Positions 18,701 to 26,117 of a DNA stretch of 40,084 bases are shown piece after piece. How positions within the stretch are numbered: the first letter of the stretch is position 1; each line of letters opens with the position of its first letter. The DNA is from Alphaproteobacteria bacterium (lineage in GTDB: Bacteria > Pseudomonadota > Alphaproteobacteria > UBA3830). The translations under genes were made by a program, and so were the position numbers. The stretch is from positions 1-40,084 of the forward strand of contig JAGCFW010000006.1 in NCBI GenBank assembly GCA_017649895.1. Direction: 5' to 3'. The notes under the pieces were generated by a model that did not search any database, had not been told where the DNA came from, and was given only the letters and a program-made list of their open reading frames with translations.

Positions 18701-18846
18701 AAGCCGGGGACTATGATTATTTAAACGATTGTACTTCGTATAAATACGATGTTTCAACCAAAGATGATTTAAATAATACACTCAGTAGTATTGCCACAGA
18801 TATCAAGAATTGGGCTGGACGAACAGAGGCAATGAATACGTATTAG
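12736..18846 (+). CDS. TadG-like VWA protein with a long inserted propeller repeat array
   Basis: The protein has 2036 residues; ATG 12736 follows AGAGGG at about 7 nt. A basic N-terminus precedes one transmembrane segment (about 64-84, GYVMILIVMAVPVLLFGAKYV), as in TadE/TadG pilus-assembly proteins. A von Willebrand A-like region follows: strand NVDIILTVPTN at about 328, GVNVGVIPYSGKV at about 395, a TadG-type WANNLLQSW helix and strand KKVLILIV at about 608. The expected DxSxS and TDG metal-site residues are missing, so metal binding is doubtful. Residues about 860-1798 are about 18 repeats with the core SVCYGNGKFVAV followed by YSDDGIxW (BNR/propeller-like). The last 110 residues resume the TadG-like C-terminus: DNLRIYLIKY, then a Cys and LNNTLSSIATDIKNW. 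A membrane-anchored surface protein is likely; its partner is unknown. Confidence 0.87.
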   Translation: MTDETKRGAKKSNKIKIRLKSSIFGRILISFASALRFLKRKSNLSLRYFSNPKNIHGFNHSISGYVMILIVMAVPVLLFGAKYVLDQRTLSDQNTTLGSGKLVKQCAGKAAKAVAEKWNPALTYAQQREAMLRIADEIYNNSNAYLDSPMVRAVHGINTPRKVKGKVGAYSPIKVTESTESLQTEFEPGEKTVARTGQSTDMKRYYFYYYYKTNHAPMAVKHFDIMYASLKRSNANLFPPDEDLYQDYVYYCENTTDPLGKEVGWYHYVTWPEVVGMSSSDGTPENVEPKSYTTRTDLDDETVKIEVEGDKIKVTTDDDVAYAEPAKCNVDIILTVPTNSAALNQNNNDKNTSTSGTPYISESTTPTDDAKETPICEITRAYQEFLKENFFYTRGVNVGVIPYSGKVSLRSDRSDWVKDPDEFVDDGNTNIVGAALYGTKGENGEKLTEIGSFAGGDVSYGLLCRGNTENYGSNKITKGDLLLSTENPTTSDIYKFRKMVYDPCYLTDANLLSMKCENGGNKYWMNPYFILEMNPDVKFIYNMLGAFYPYYDDRNVSNFIFIPVTWANNLLQSWSATGGNSAQNTSANSTTLGRLSTPSKGTKDDGRKKVLILIVNKPDWFEPGELTYLGFDNDYSETLAVESDLIRFDKGKTSGAKGILKYDSSQGILSFPRKGLLRIVVEPTSGTGKIKFTNVSGSYPSATKETSVTKRSEFFITPDKIDNTMNNNNYYVGITLTSTKLVSAEITNRPYKVESGKVVYTKLNAPNRSVFIDLLKSNNEKFNYEISGADSSVTPSSHLVYGSDGDGNISDVGIKYQSPTYTPTAQTASNSSPSVINPNASENPKNWTSIKIGTGGPYCWKSVCYGNGKFVAVSGNNSDVAAYSDDGKIWHKSKLPYSADWCSVCYGNGTFVAIPSEGSDNTPPIYSTDGITWNGGTISSSYGTGNWRSVNYVSFNTWNDKKKESFYVIGNDHKYMLESSDGKETWGKIDLYNDHPDSLTRGLHVDGLTNFLVLDTDTDNFYLCKYTSSNKHKWIKYASNNSHFSVMTGMVEFGFKSGFLYAMTGIGILFADGAFHYRILKTESSDEEKTDFSKNWKVVSLPEGNIGNWESVCRGESKSLLGDLPIVVAVAKKEYGKMGTGAYLDGDVWTRSDLTDHAWTSVCWGKVDGQGRFVTVSEDGMAAYSDDGMEWTEITLLASPNFKSVCYGNGKFVAVSDNSCYAAYSDDGIEWTLVELGSGDWRSVCYGDGIFVAVGGKKVIFSSDGINWQEDTSEIISFGVKKKIAEVMGRETGEWRSVCYGDGQFVAISNEFDRLYGTVGDWNIYQGGADCKFSSVCYGNGKIMAVGENTSTSYCASSTNLDNYSWSEVKLYDDKKDWTSVCYGNGKFVAVNNSLHKVYSTDGKNWKIIPLDLQSVRHTSVCYGNGIFVVVSQEDRHAFFSSNDVSKHWIIIDDLSGNWRSVCYSGKLGRFVAVGDNGAIAYCDVKVTVKYVAVASDSTRAIYSSNGIDWYETDVLYISPQSVCYGNGKFVAVGDGGSTYSDDGINWKDSGLWTNVRWQSVCYGNGKFVAVGMAKTSGSSIFAYSDDGINWNDDEENSISGGSWQSVCYGNGNFVAVGCKVDGNKIVGIAAYSENGEGWTEVVYNKNKKNKIDNDDIPKYCWSSVCYGNGKFVAVADWNAQETKAVKKVVYSSNGINWTKSENITNEDREYKWGAVCYGGEQFMAVTKGNASEDTGNDFSVSSDGVSWSEKNDKWDAAAYKSICYGDEKFVIAGENKIVCGKGENWSSINLPGDWTSVCAVRDEEPEVKPIERGWYFYNNDKSDSTNHHFIFPTNPGDMYFVTNSEEFTYKNGDIYPMEEANGFFIDVDNTYFEVNGGAVTKYLGSGLYRWTMPAEKAKGISISSNANARQFYWSVKNLGDVSLPTLYAGATLPINAALFTGGWQSKDGKWNGVDATAAVKEVTQDACTKLKTEWGDNLRIYLIKYRAQAGDYDYLNDCTSYKYDVSTKDDLNNTLSSIATDIKNWAGRTEAMNTY
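15300..18130 (+). repeat. About 18 coding repeats, SVCYGNGKFVAV type
   Basis: A unit of about 38-60 codons recurs within the TadG-like gene. Each starts W-x-S-V-C-Y-G-N-G-K-F-V-A-V and ends Y-S-D-D-G-I-x-W. Clear copies start near 15315, 15440, 16345, 16460, 16620, 16735, 16870, 16990, 17110, 17295, 17410, 17545, 17725, 17875 and 18020. At DNA level the core CTGTTACGGAAACGGAAAAT is nearly invariant while the linkers vary. Copies three and four (about 15580-16200) are longer and divergent. Confidence 0.9.
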
Positions 18847-18920
18847 TCAGTGACGAGATAAGCATACAAGTAAACTATAACCGATGAAGGATAAAACTGA
18901 TTAAAGTTCTGAAATTTAAA

Positions 18921-18996
<76 letters not shown>

Positions 18997-19039
18997 AAAA
19001 AGACGAGGAAGCCAAAGCCTCCTCAAAAATTATCCGAAA

Positions 19040-19654
19040 CTATCTTGAGTAATACTCGATAACGATATTCGGCTCCATGACGACCGGATAAGGAACATCC
19101 TCGAGCTTCGGAACATTCATAAAAGTTCCTTTCAAAGATTTAAGATCGACATCAATGTAAGTCGGGACGTCTCTTTCCGCGGACTGAGTCGCCTCGATGA
19201 TTACGGTGTTTTGCTTGGATTTCTCGCGAATCTCAACGACGTCGCCCTCCTTTACCAGGTACGAAGCGATGTTCACTGATTTACCGTTTACGACAACGTG
19301 ACCGTGGTTGATCAGCTGGCGAGCAGCAAAAACCGTACTCGCGAATTTCATGCGATAGACAACTGCGTCCAATCTGCGCTCCAACAGAGCAATAATATTC
19401 TGGCTTGTGTCGCCTTTCATCTGAGATGCCTTCTGGTACACACGTCTGAACTGACGCTCCGTAAGATTTCCGTAATATCCCTTTAATTTCTGCTTGGCCA
19501 ACAGCTGAATTCCGTAGTCTGTGGGCTTTCTTCTGTTGTTGCCGTGCTGTCCCGGAGCATAATTCCTCTCATTTATAGGGCTCTTTGAAACTCCCCACAA
19601 ATTAACTCCGAGTCTCCTATCAATTTTATGCTTCGCTGCAATACGCTTGCTCAT
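19040..19654 (-). CDS. rpsD: 30S ribosomal protein S4
   Basis: The protein has 204 residues, the normal length. It is a primary 16S-binding protein that starts 30S assembly. The N-terminus [21 protein letters not shown] is followed by [18 protein letters not shown] and [16 protein letters not shown]. The S4 RNA-binding domain contains [13 protein letters not shown] and [15 protein letters not shown]. The C-terminus ends [10 protein letters not shown], typical of alphaproteobacterial S4. It stands alone here rather than in the alpha ribosomal operon, as is common in alphaproteobacteria. ATG 19654 is preceded by AAAAGG. Confidence 0.98.
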   Translation of the reverse strand: MSKRIAAKHKIDRRLGVNLWGVSKSPINERNYAPGQHGNNRRKPTDYGIQLLAKQKLKGYYGNLTERQFRRVYQKASQMKGDTSQNIIALLERRLDAVVYRMKFASTVFAARQLINHGHVVVNGKSVNIASYLVKEGDVVEIREKSKQNTVIIEATQSAERDVPTYIDVDLKSLKGTFMNVPKLEDVPYPVVMEPNIVIEYYSR

Positions 19655-19831
19655 TAAACATACCTTTTCATATAACCCCCTAAAGGTTAATGGAAATTAA
19701 GAAAAAGTCAATCTTTTATCTGATTTTTTTGTGAAAATAAAACAAAAAAGCCTTCATTTACAGAGAAACCTCAATATTAACTAAAATTAAATAAATATAT
19801 GAAATAATTCAATCGTATGATTGGTTGGATT

Positions 19832-22800
19832 ATGAAAGAAATTCGGTTATTAGCGTGCCTGTTAAGTTTATTTATAATTTCCAATAGCAGTGTTTGTGCT
19901 ATGACTGCGGTTCAAGGAAATACTGGAACAGAAACTGACGTAACAGAGAATGAAAAGGTTAGCTCCGAGAAGGAGGGCGCAAAAAACAAATCTTGGAATA
20001 AGATTAGGAATGTTGTAAATGTCAGACAACGTATTAGACAGAAGAATGATTCTTCAAAAATCTCCCCAAATGATTCAGAAGAGGATTTCGATGATACTAA
20101 GACTATTTTTGAGGAAGATGACGAACTAAATGATACGGTGGATACAAAATCCGAAAAAGGAGGACTTAAAAGATCAGATTCCAGCATGACATTATACGAT
20201 GAATCGATAAATTCAGATAATGACGAGGACACAAAGTCCGAGAAAGCTGAGAGTAAGAACGAGTCGGCTCAAAGTGGAAATAAGTTGTTATCAGTTATAA
20301 AAGCTAGGCAAAGATTGAAGGATATGGCGTCAAAGGGATCTGGAAATGATCAAAAAGAATCCGATTCAGACGAAGAGAAAACCAGTGCCGAGAAAGACGC
20401 AGAGTTGAAGAAGGATAAAAAAACAGCTTTGGACGAAGAAGATGAAGATGAAATAGACGAAGCCGAAGATATAAAATCCGAGAAAGCAGAGGGAAAATCG
20501 GAGCCCGATGAAAAGAGAGCATCGGTTGAAACAGACGTAGATTCGAAGAAAGATGCCAAATCTGATTCAGGCGAAGAAAAAGCCAGTACCGAGAAAGGTA
20601 CGGAGTTGAAGAAGGATAAAAAAACAGCTTTGGACGAAGAAGATGAAGATGAAATAGATGAAGCCGAAGATACAAAAGCCGAGAAAGTAGCAATAAAAAC
20701 ACCGGCAGAGATAAAATTCCCACTCAGAATATCAGGAATTAAGGGATTTAGTAAAAAAGCGCAATCATCTGCATCACCTTCGTATAGAAGAGTATATAGA
20801 GATAATGATCCGGAAGCTTATGAAACTCCGACGATAAGAAGACGTTATACTTTCTCTGATGGTGATAACAGATATTCTATGAATAGAACTGGAAATAGAA
20901 ATAGAAGATCTTCTTTAGAAGGGACTCTTCGAAGGAGTTTGGATTTTTCTTCACTTCAGAAAAATTTAAGTGGCGGCGATGGCGATAGCGATGAAGATAG
21001 TCAAGATCAGCAAGCTGATGATTCGGAAAATGAAACTGAAGGGGAGGAAACGTCAACGTCAGATGTTTCGCAAGATGTTATGCCGATGACGAATACTGCT
21101 CTTCCGATGCAACAACCTGATCAGACTATGAATCTTGTCGCAAATGAAAATATGAATAATCAAATGGTTATGCAACAGGCGCCTTACCAAATCCCGGCAA
21201 CACAACAAAACATACCAGTAGCTTCTGGGAATATACAGAATAATACAAATCCTTCTTTCGGGGAGAGTTTTTTACAAAATTTGTTTCATACGAATCAGTC
21301 CGATCAAAACACATCTAATTCTGAAACCAAAACAAGAAGAGGGAGAAGAAATAGGTTCATATCCGGTATTCAAAATGCGTATGGAATCGGGAAAGCAGGT
21401 GTCCAAAACATGTACGGAGGTGTTAGGGAAGTAGGAAGAAATTTGAGTGACAGTGAAGTTGTGGAAAAAGTTATCCGATACCTGAGAGACTTAGGTGTTA
21501 TAAACGAATCGAAATTCCTTAAACTAAATCTAAAAGATATAGGTACGTGCGTTTATTGCAGAAAGTTTTCGCTACTCACCATGTTAGATAAGGAAAAGAA
21601 GCTGGGGGTTTGTAAAACCTGCTCAGATCAGCTTGTTGGTGATTATCTATCAGGGAAATTGCTCGGTGGAGACAGGTATGCAGCAAATGGGTACAGACGA
21701 GATAGTGGTGTAGATATTGCTGACGATATGGTTAGAGGAGGAATAAATGAGCTGAAGAAAGAAGGTAGTCTAGAGAAGACTCTTTCTCTAGGGAATATTG
21801 CAGCGGCATTAGGATCTACTATCTTGAACAAAGGTTCTTCTGCGAATCCGAACGAGCAAATGAGCCAAAATGCGTTTGGACAACCTCTTATGCCTGGTGC
21901 TTTACCACCGGATCAAATTATCGGAGGAGGAATTGTCCCGGGGCAACTGGGCGTTGTTGATCCGCAGTTAATGAATCAACCGGGTATGCCAGGGGGGGCA
22001 ATGCCTTTGGATCAGACACAGATGTTGAATTCAGGGGCAGGCGCATTGGTAGGTGGAGCAGCCTTAGGACAAGCGTCGAATTTTGGTATGATGGGGCAAA
22101 CATCGAACCTAGGAATGAATCCTTCAATGACCGCTATGGGAACTACGGGCACAGGTACAGGTATATTATCCAATATAGGTAAGTATGGAAAAGTAGCTGC
22201 GGGAGTTGCGCTAGGCGCTGCTGCTCTGGGTACGGGAGCTGCTATCTGGAACGCTGTGAAATCAAAAGGGAAAGGAGCAACAACCGAACAGATGGTATTA
22301 AATGAGAAAGGAGAATTGGTTCCGCTTAGCTCTTGGAATAATCCTAATGCTCCTTACGGATACAAAATAGATCCTGCAACAGGGGCTTTAGTACCAGCAG
22401 CTTCTGCCGAGGAAGGACTTGCCGTCGCTCAAGAAGTTGCGGCTACTCAAGAGGCTGCAAATAATACTGGAACTGGGACATCAAATGGAAATAGTAAGTT
22501 AAAAACGGCGGCAAAGATAGCTGCAGGTGTCGCTGCAGGAGCAGCCGTCGCTGGGGCAGGAGTTGCCGCATACAAAGCTTGGAAGAAATCGAAGGCAGAT
22601 AAAGCAGAAAAAGGCGATGAAAAAGATACCGATAAGACGAAATCGAGTGGGGAAAGCGATAAAAAAGATACTGATACCACTAAAAAGGATGATTCTTCAA
22701 AAGAGAGTTCTTCAGACGCTCAAAAGGATGCTCCTAAAGAACTCTCTCCAGAAGAGAAGAAAAAGACCGAAGAGAAAATAGAGGATCTGGAAGGTGATAT

Positions 22801-23077
22801 CAAAGAAGTTCAAGAAAAAATAAAATCTATTGAACAAGAAAAACAAGAGAAGCAAAAAGAGTACGACGATTATAAGGCAAAAGGAAAAAGAGTAAAGATG
22901 AGTGTAGTTGAAAAGGAAATCGAAAAACTCGATGAATCTTTGAAAACACAAAAAGAAAATCTGGAGGAACTTCAAAAGGATCAAAAGGCTTTGAAAGAAA
23001 AACTTAACGGAGATCAGAGTAAATCAGAACCTGTTAAAACTGAGGAAAGCAAGTCTGAAACGGGTAAGGCCGCGTAA
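19832..23077 (+). CDS. Large secreted acidic protein with Cys knuckle, Gly zippers and coiled coil
   Basis: The protein has 1081 residues and is not recognised. ATG 19832 gives a signal peptide (MKEIRLLACLLSLFIISNSSVCA); the in-frame ATG at 19817 would only lengthen it. Domains in order: a Lys/Glu/Asp-rich repetitive region to about residue 290, including a 67-codon tandem duplication; a basic Arg/Tyr stretch; a Gln/Asn/Met/Pro-rich linker; a probable zinc knuckle with Cys at 573, 576, 594 and 597; a Gly/Met/Pro-rich part; two Ala/Gly-rich hydrophobic stretches at about 785-810 and 895-917 resembling glycine-zipper membrane segments; and a Lys/Glu coiled coil at about 973-1054. The mixture suggests an exported effector or surface protein that inserts in or crosses a membrane. 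No enzyme motif is visible, and function is unknown. Confidence 0.85.
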   Translation: MKEIRLLACLLSLFIISNSSVCAMTAVQGNTGTETDVTENEKVSSEKEGAKNKSWNKIRNVVNVRQRIRQKNDSSKISPNDSEEDFDDTKTIFEEDDELNDTVDTKSEKGGLKRSDSSMTLYDESINSDNDEDTKSEKAESKNESAQSGNKLLSVIKARQRLKDMASKGSGNDQKESDSDEEKTSAEKDAELKKDKKTALDEEDEDEIDEAEDIKSEKAEGKSEPDEKRASVETDVDSKKDAKSDSGEEKASTEKGTELKKDKKTALDEEDEDEIDEAEDTKAEKVAIKTPAEIKFPLRISGIKGFSKKAQSSASPSYRRVYRDNDPEAYETPTIRRRYTFSDGDNRYSMNRTGNRNRRSSLEGTLRRSLDFSSLQKNLSGGDGDSDEDSQDQQADDSENETEGEETSTSDVSQDVMPMTNTALPMQQPDQTMNLVANENMNNQMVMQQAPYQIPATQQNIPVASGNIQNNTNPSFGESFLQNLFHTNQSDQNTSNSETKTRRGRRNRFISGIQNAYGIGKAGVQNMYGGVREVGRNLSDSEVVEKVIRYLRDLGVINESKFLKLNLKDIGTCVYCRKFSLLTMLDKEKKLGVCKTCSDQLVGDYLSGKLLGGDRYAANGYRRDSGVDIADDMVRGGINELKKEGSLEKTLSLGNIAAALGSTILNKGSSANPNEQMSQNAFGQPLMPGALPPDQIIGGGIVPGQLGVVDPQLMNQPGMPGGAMPLDQTQMLNSGAGALVGGAALGQASNFGMMGQTSNLGMNPSMTAMGTTGTGTGILSNIGKYGKVAAGVALGAAALGTGAAIWNAVKSKGKGATTEQMVLNEKGELVPLSSWNNPNAPYGYKIDPATGALVPAASAEEGLAVAQEVAATQEAANNTGTGTSNGNSKLKTAAKIAAGVAAGAAVAGAGVAAYKAWKKSKADKAEKGDEKDTDKTKSSGESDKKDTDTTKKDDSSKESSSDAQKDAPKELSPEEKKKTEEKIEDLEGDIKEVQEKIKSIEQEKQEKQKEYDDYKAKGKRVKMSVVEKEIEKLDESLKTQKENLEELQKDQKALKEKLNGDQSKSEPVKTEESKSETGKAA
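20363..20690 (+). repeat. 67-codon tandem duplication in the acidic protein gene
   Basis: Units begin at 20363 and 20564, offset 201 nt. A 56-nt core is identical in both (20402-20457 and 20603-20658), encoding ELKKDKKTALDEEDEDEID. The second unit is shorter. The offset is a multiple of three, so gain or loss keeps the frame. Confidence 0.9.
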
Positions 23078-23138
23078 TATAACGTATTTTGGGTGGCACT
23101 TGAAGTTACAAACTCGTGATCAGTGGGCTCCGGAAAGA

Positions 23139-23183
23139 TTTCAGAACTTCCTAAAAAAAGCTGCAAAATCTGAGAAGTTGAAA
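23139..23183. terminator. Imperfect inverted repeat between convergent genes
   Basis: TTTCAGAACTTC (23139-23150) can pair with GAAGTTGAAA (23174-23183) with a 2-nt bulge and a 23-nt loop. It lies in the 186-bp gap between the convergent acidic-protein and antiporter genes, where a bidirectional terminator would be expected. No long T-tract follows, so support is weak. Confidence 0.25.
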
Positions 23184-23263
23184 CTACACAACGGTTGCTA
23201 AATCTTGGAGTATGATACCAAATAACCGGTTCACAAACCTTTCTTTAACATCAAAAACGATCA

Positions 23264-24583
23264 TCACTTTTTGTTTAGAGTTTTATTAATTGACTTTATC
23301 TGTTCAGAGACAAAATCGTAGGAAATTTTGCAAACCTTCACGACGAAACCAGAAGCAGCCGACAATTTTCTTTTTTCTTTCGCAACAACCATCAAAAATA
23401 AACTCAAAGCAGAAGATTCTAAAGCTGAAACCGTCAGGCGACGGCATCTTTCGGCGAATATCAGCCAGAAAGGACTGAGGAACAGACTCAAGGCGGTCAA
23501 GCTGACGAGGAATTTCAATTCGGTAACTTCAATTAATCCGACCTTGCTGGCGGCAAAGGCTAACATGAAAGAAAACTCTCCGACGTGCCCCAAAAGAACG
23601 CTTATGATAAAGGAATCCGGCGAGGAAAACTTAAACAATCTCAGCAATGCGATGTTGAGAGCAGTCTTTCCGACCGTGATGTAGAGCAATGCGAGCATAA
23701 TTACGCCCAAATGAGCCCATATAAATTTCAGGTCAACCATTAATCCTACGCTGAGAAAAAAGGTCATGAGGAAAAGTTCCTCTATCGGTTCTGAGACGTT
23801 TTTTACTTCGTCTTTCAGATCTGAATTTCCTAAGATTAGTCCTGCAATGAAGGCTCCGAACGGAGCAGAAAACCCTCCGATTTCTGCAAACACTGCACTT
23901 CCCAAACAAATTCCGAATATCGTTATGGATAGCATATCTCCGTGACGTTTCACAAAATTCGTAAATTTGTGAACGTGCTGGTGATAGCGAGTAAAATACA
24001 AAAACAAACCCGTTGAGAACAAAGCCAAGGCAATTAGTTTTGAATATCCGGACGACGCAGACGAATCGCCTCCGCCTGCCATCAAGTTGACTATCAACAC
24101 CATAGCTAAGGCAACGATGTCTTGGGCTACGAGGATACCAAAAGTGTTTTCCTCTACGGATTTCTCTTTGTCTTTTAAACTATTCAGTGATTTTACGGTT
24201 ACAGCAGTGGATGAAAGAGTTATACAAAATGCTGAAAGGACAATCAGCTCATGGCTCATCCCAAACATCCATCCGACTAACAGCAATACCAGATATGTAC
24301 CGACAGTTGACGCAACAGTAAAAGAAACAGACGTCTTCCAAATATTTTTTACTTTTTCAAAGGATAAACCCTGACCAATAACAAACAGCAAGAAGATTAT
24401 TCCCATCTCGGAACATACAGAAACGGCTTCGGTATCCGAGATGATGGAAAATACCGATGGTCCCAATAGCAAGCCAGCAATGATATATCCCAGTACCGGG
24501 GTATACCCGAAGCACGAGAATACGAATCCCGCTCCCATCGCGCACAAAACCACAGATGCTATTTTTGTAATGGTCCAACTCAT
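23264..24583 (-). CDS. CPA2-family cation:proton antiporter (Kef/NapA type)
   Basis: The protein has 439 residues with about 12 hydrophobic segments in the inner membrane. Family signs are GYIIAGLLLGPSVF in the early helices, EMGIIFLLFVIGQGL, ITLSSTAVTVKSL, the core segment TFGILVAQDIVALAM, GGFSAPFGAFIAGLILG and LGHVGEFSFMLAFAA. These fit monovalent cation:proton antiporter-2 proteins (KefB/C membrane domain). The usual cytosolic TrkA-N/RCK domain is absent, as in simpler Na+/H+ or K+/H+ exchangers. The substrate ion cannot be read from sequence. ATG 24583 is preferred over GTG 24592; neither has a strong ribosome binding site. The gene is convergent with the acidic protein and divergent from the ankyrin gene at 24884. 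Confidence 0.93.
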   Translation of the reverse strand: MSWTITKIASVVLCAMGAGFVFSCFGYTPVLGYIIAGLLLGPSVFSIISDTEAVSVCSEMGIIFLLFVIGQGLSFEKVKNIWKTSVSFTVASTVGTYLVLLLVGWMFGMSHELIVLSAFCITLSSTAVTVKSLNSLKDKEKSVEENTFGILVAQDIVALAMVLIVNLMAGGGDSSASSGYSKLIALALFSTGLFLYFTRYHQHVHKFTNFVKRHGDMLSITIFGICLGSAVFAEIGGFSAPFGAFIAGLILGNSDLKDEVKNVSEPIEELFLMTFFLSVGLMVDLKFIWAHLGVIMLALLYITVGKTALNIALLRLFKFSSPDSFIISVLLGHVGEFSFMLAFAASKVGLIEVTELKFLVSLTALSLFLSPFWLIFAERCRRLTVSALESSALSLFLMVVAKEKRKLSAASGFVVKVCKISYDFVSEQIKSINKTLNKK

Positions 24584-24883
24584 AACAGCCACTATCCAAC
24601 GTTCGCCTAATGATACTATTTAGTACAGGTATTTCAAGTAAAATGACACAAATTGATAAGGGGTGATGTTTTTTTGCAACAGCCAATTTTGGTAGCGAAA
24701 AAAAGAAAATATGACTGCGGAAAAATTTTAAAAGTCAGTAAATATTTAATAAAAATTACGCAAATCACAACTAAAATCCGCAAGGTATGATAGTATCTTT
24801 ATATATAGTTCGAGTATATGGATTTCAGTATGTTAAGTTTGGTTCTTAAGAAGATGTTTTTTTCGATTGAACAGAAATTAAAT
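24584..24883. other. AT-rich divergent intergenic region
   Basis: About 300 bp lie between the antiporter and the ankyrin gene. The frame of the ankyrin gene is open from ATG 24818, but those 22 codons show no ribosome binding site. A TATGAT at 24786-24791 could be a -10 element for the ankyrin gene; no good -35 is seen 17 bp upstream. Nothing else is recognisable. Confidence 0.3.
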
Positions 24884-25915
24884 ATGAAAATTATTATGAA
24901 TTCGTGCGTTGCGTTATCATTGTGTTTCAGCTTCCATGTGGTGAGTATACCTTGTCAGTGGAAGCAGCTGCATCCATTGGATGAAGGTTGCTTGATAAAT
25001 GAAATAATCAGCGGAAACTTGGTGGCAGTGAAAAATTTTGTTAACCAAGGTTTGGATGTAAATTCAACTCTGAATTGCGGAGTTACTCCATTGTACATTG
25101 CATCACAGGAAGGACATTTGGACATATTTGAGTATTTGGTAGAACGTGGAGCAAATATTAACAAAGCTTGTGCTGGGGGAGATACTTGTTTGCATGTGTC
25201 AGTTCAGAGGTTTCAAGAAAAAGTTGTGGAATTTTTATTAAATCATGGTGCTGATGTAAATGCGATTAGTCGTCTAGGATATGCACCACTTCACGTTGCA
25301 GCTCAAGTAGGTTATGAAAAAGCCGTGACATCATTGTTGGACCATGGAGCAAATGCCAGTATTCACGTGAACGGAGGAGTTAATCCGATATGTGTCGCAG
25401 CTTTGAATGGACATTTGAACATCGTTAAACGTTTAGCGAGACATGGGGCTGACATTAATGAAATCAGTATAGACGGATGTACTCCATTGCACGGTGCGTC
25501 GGTATATGGACATGTGGATGTGGTTAAATGGTTATTGGATCAAAAAGCAAATGTTAATGTACGCATGAATCAGGGGGCGACTCCGTTATATGTGGCAGCT
25601 CAGGAAGGATTTTTGGAAATCGTGAAGCGTCTGATAGATCACGGATCAAATATTAATGAGGTATGTATAGATGGGTGTATCCCGTTGCATATAGCATCCC
25701 AAGAGGGACATTCGGATGTAGTTGAATATCTGTTAACACATAACGCTAAAGTCAAGGCTACTAATGACCATGGAAAGACGGCGTTTCAATTGGCAATCGA
25801 GGGAAAACAATTTGGCATAAAAGAACACGAATATGAAAAAATAGTTTATCTTCTTAGGGGTTATATGAGTGATCATGAGGTTTGTAATATTATTAGAATT
25901 GCTCCTGCTGCATGA
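24884..25915 (+). CDS. Secreted ankyrin-repeat protein, about 9 repeats
   Basis: The protein has 343 residues from ATG 24884, which gives a signal peptide (MKIIMNSCVALSLCFSFHVVS); a longer reading from ATG 24818 would bury it. Nine ankyrin repeats of 33 residues fill nearly the whole mature chain, with GVTPLYIASQEGHLDI, GYAPLHVAAQVGYEKA, GCTPLHGASVYGHVDV and GATPLYVAAQEGFLEI as clear examples. The last repeat is degenerate, and a short tail follows. No other domain is present. Its repeats resemble those of the next gene (26118) in both sequence and motif spelling (INE-x-x-IDG), so the two are probably duplicates. A protein-binding scaffold exported to the periplasm or beyond is likely; the target is unknown. 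Confidence 0.9.
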   Translation: MKIIMNSCVALSLCFSFHVVSIPCQWKQLHPLDEGCLINEIISGNLVAVKNFVNQGLDVNSTLNCGVTPLYIASQEGHLDIFEYLVERGANINKACAGGDTCLHVSVQRFQEKVVEFLLNHGADVNAISRLGYAPLHVAAQVGYEKAVTSLLDHGANASIHVNGGVNPICVAALNGHLNIVKRLARHGADINEISIDGCTPLHGASVYGHVDVVKWLLDQKANVNVRMNQGATPLYVAAQEGFLEIVKRLIDHGSNINEVCIDGCIPLHIASQEGHSDVVEYLLTHNAKVKATNDHGKTAFQLAIEGKQFGIKEHEYEKIVYLLRGYMSDHEVCNIIRIAPAA

Positions 25916-26117
25916 TTCTTTGTTGTAGCTAAAATTAGATCGCAACGGACAAATTGTAAAAAAGATTTTTATAAAAATATTAAATAATTAATAATTACCA
26001 TATAAAATATTCGATTTTTTGTTGATAATTTTAGCAATATGCATTATACCTAACGCCACGTATATCAGTGGTGTTTTTATGTCGAAATTTATTTTTTTAG
26101 AGAAGCGAAAATTAAGT

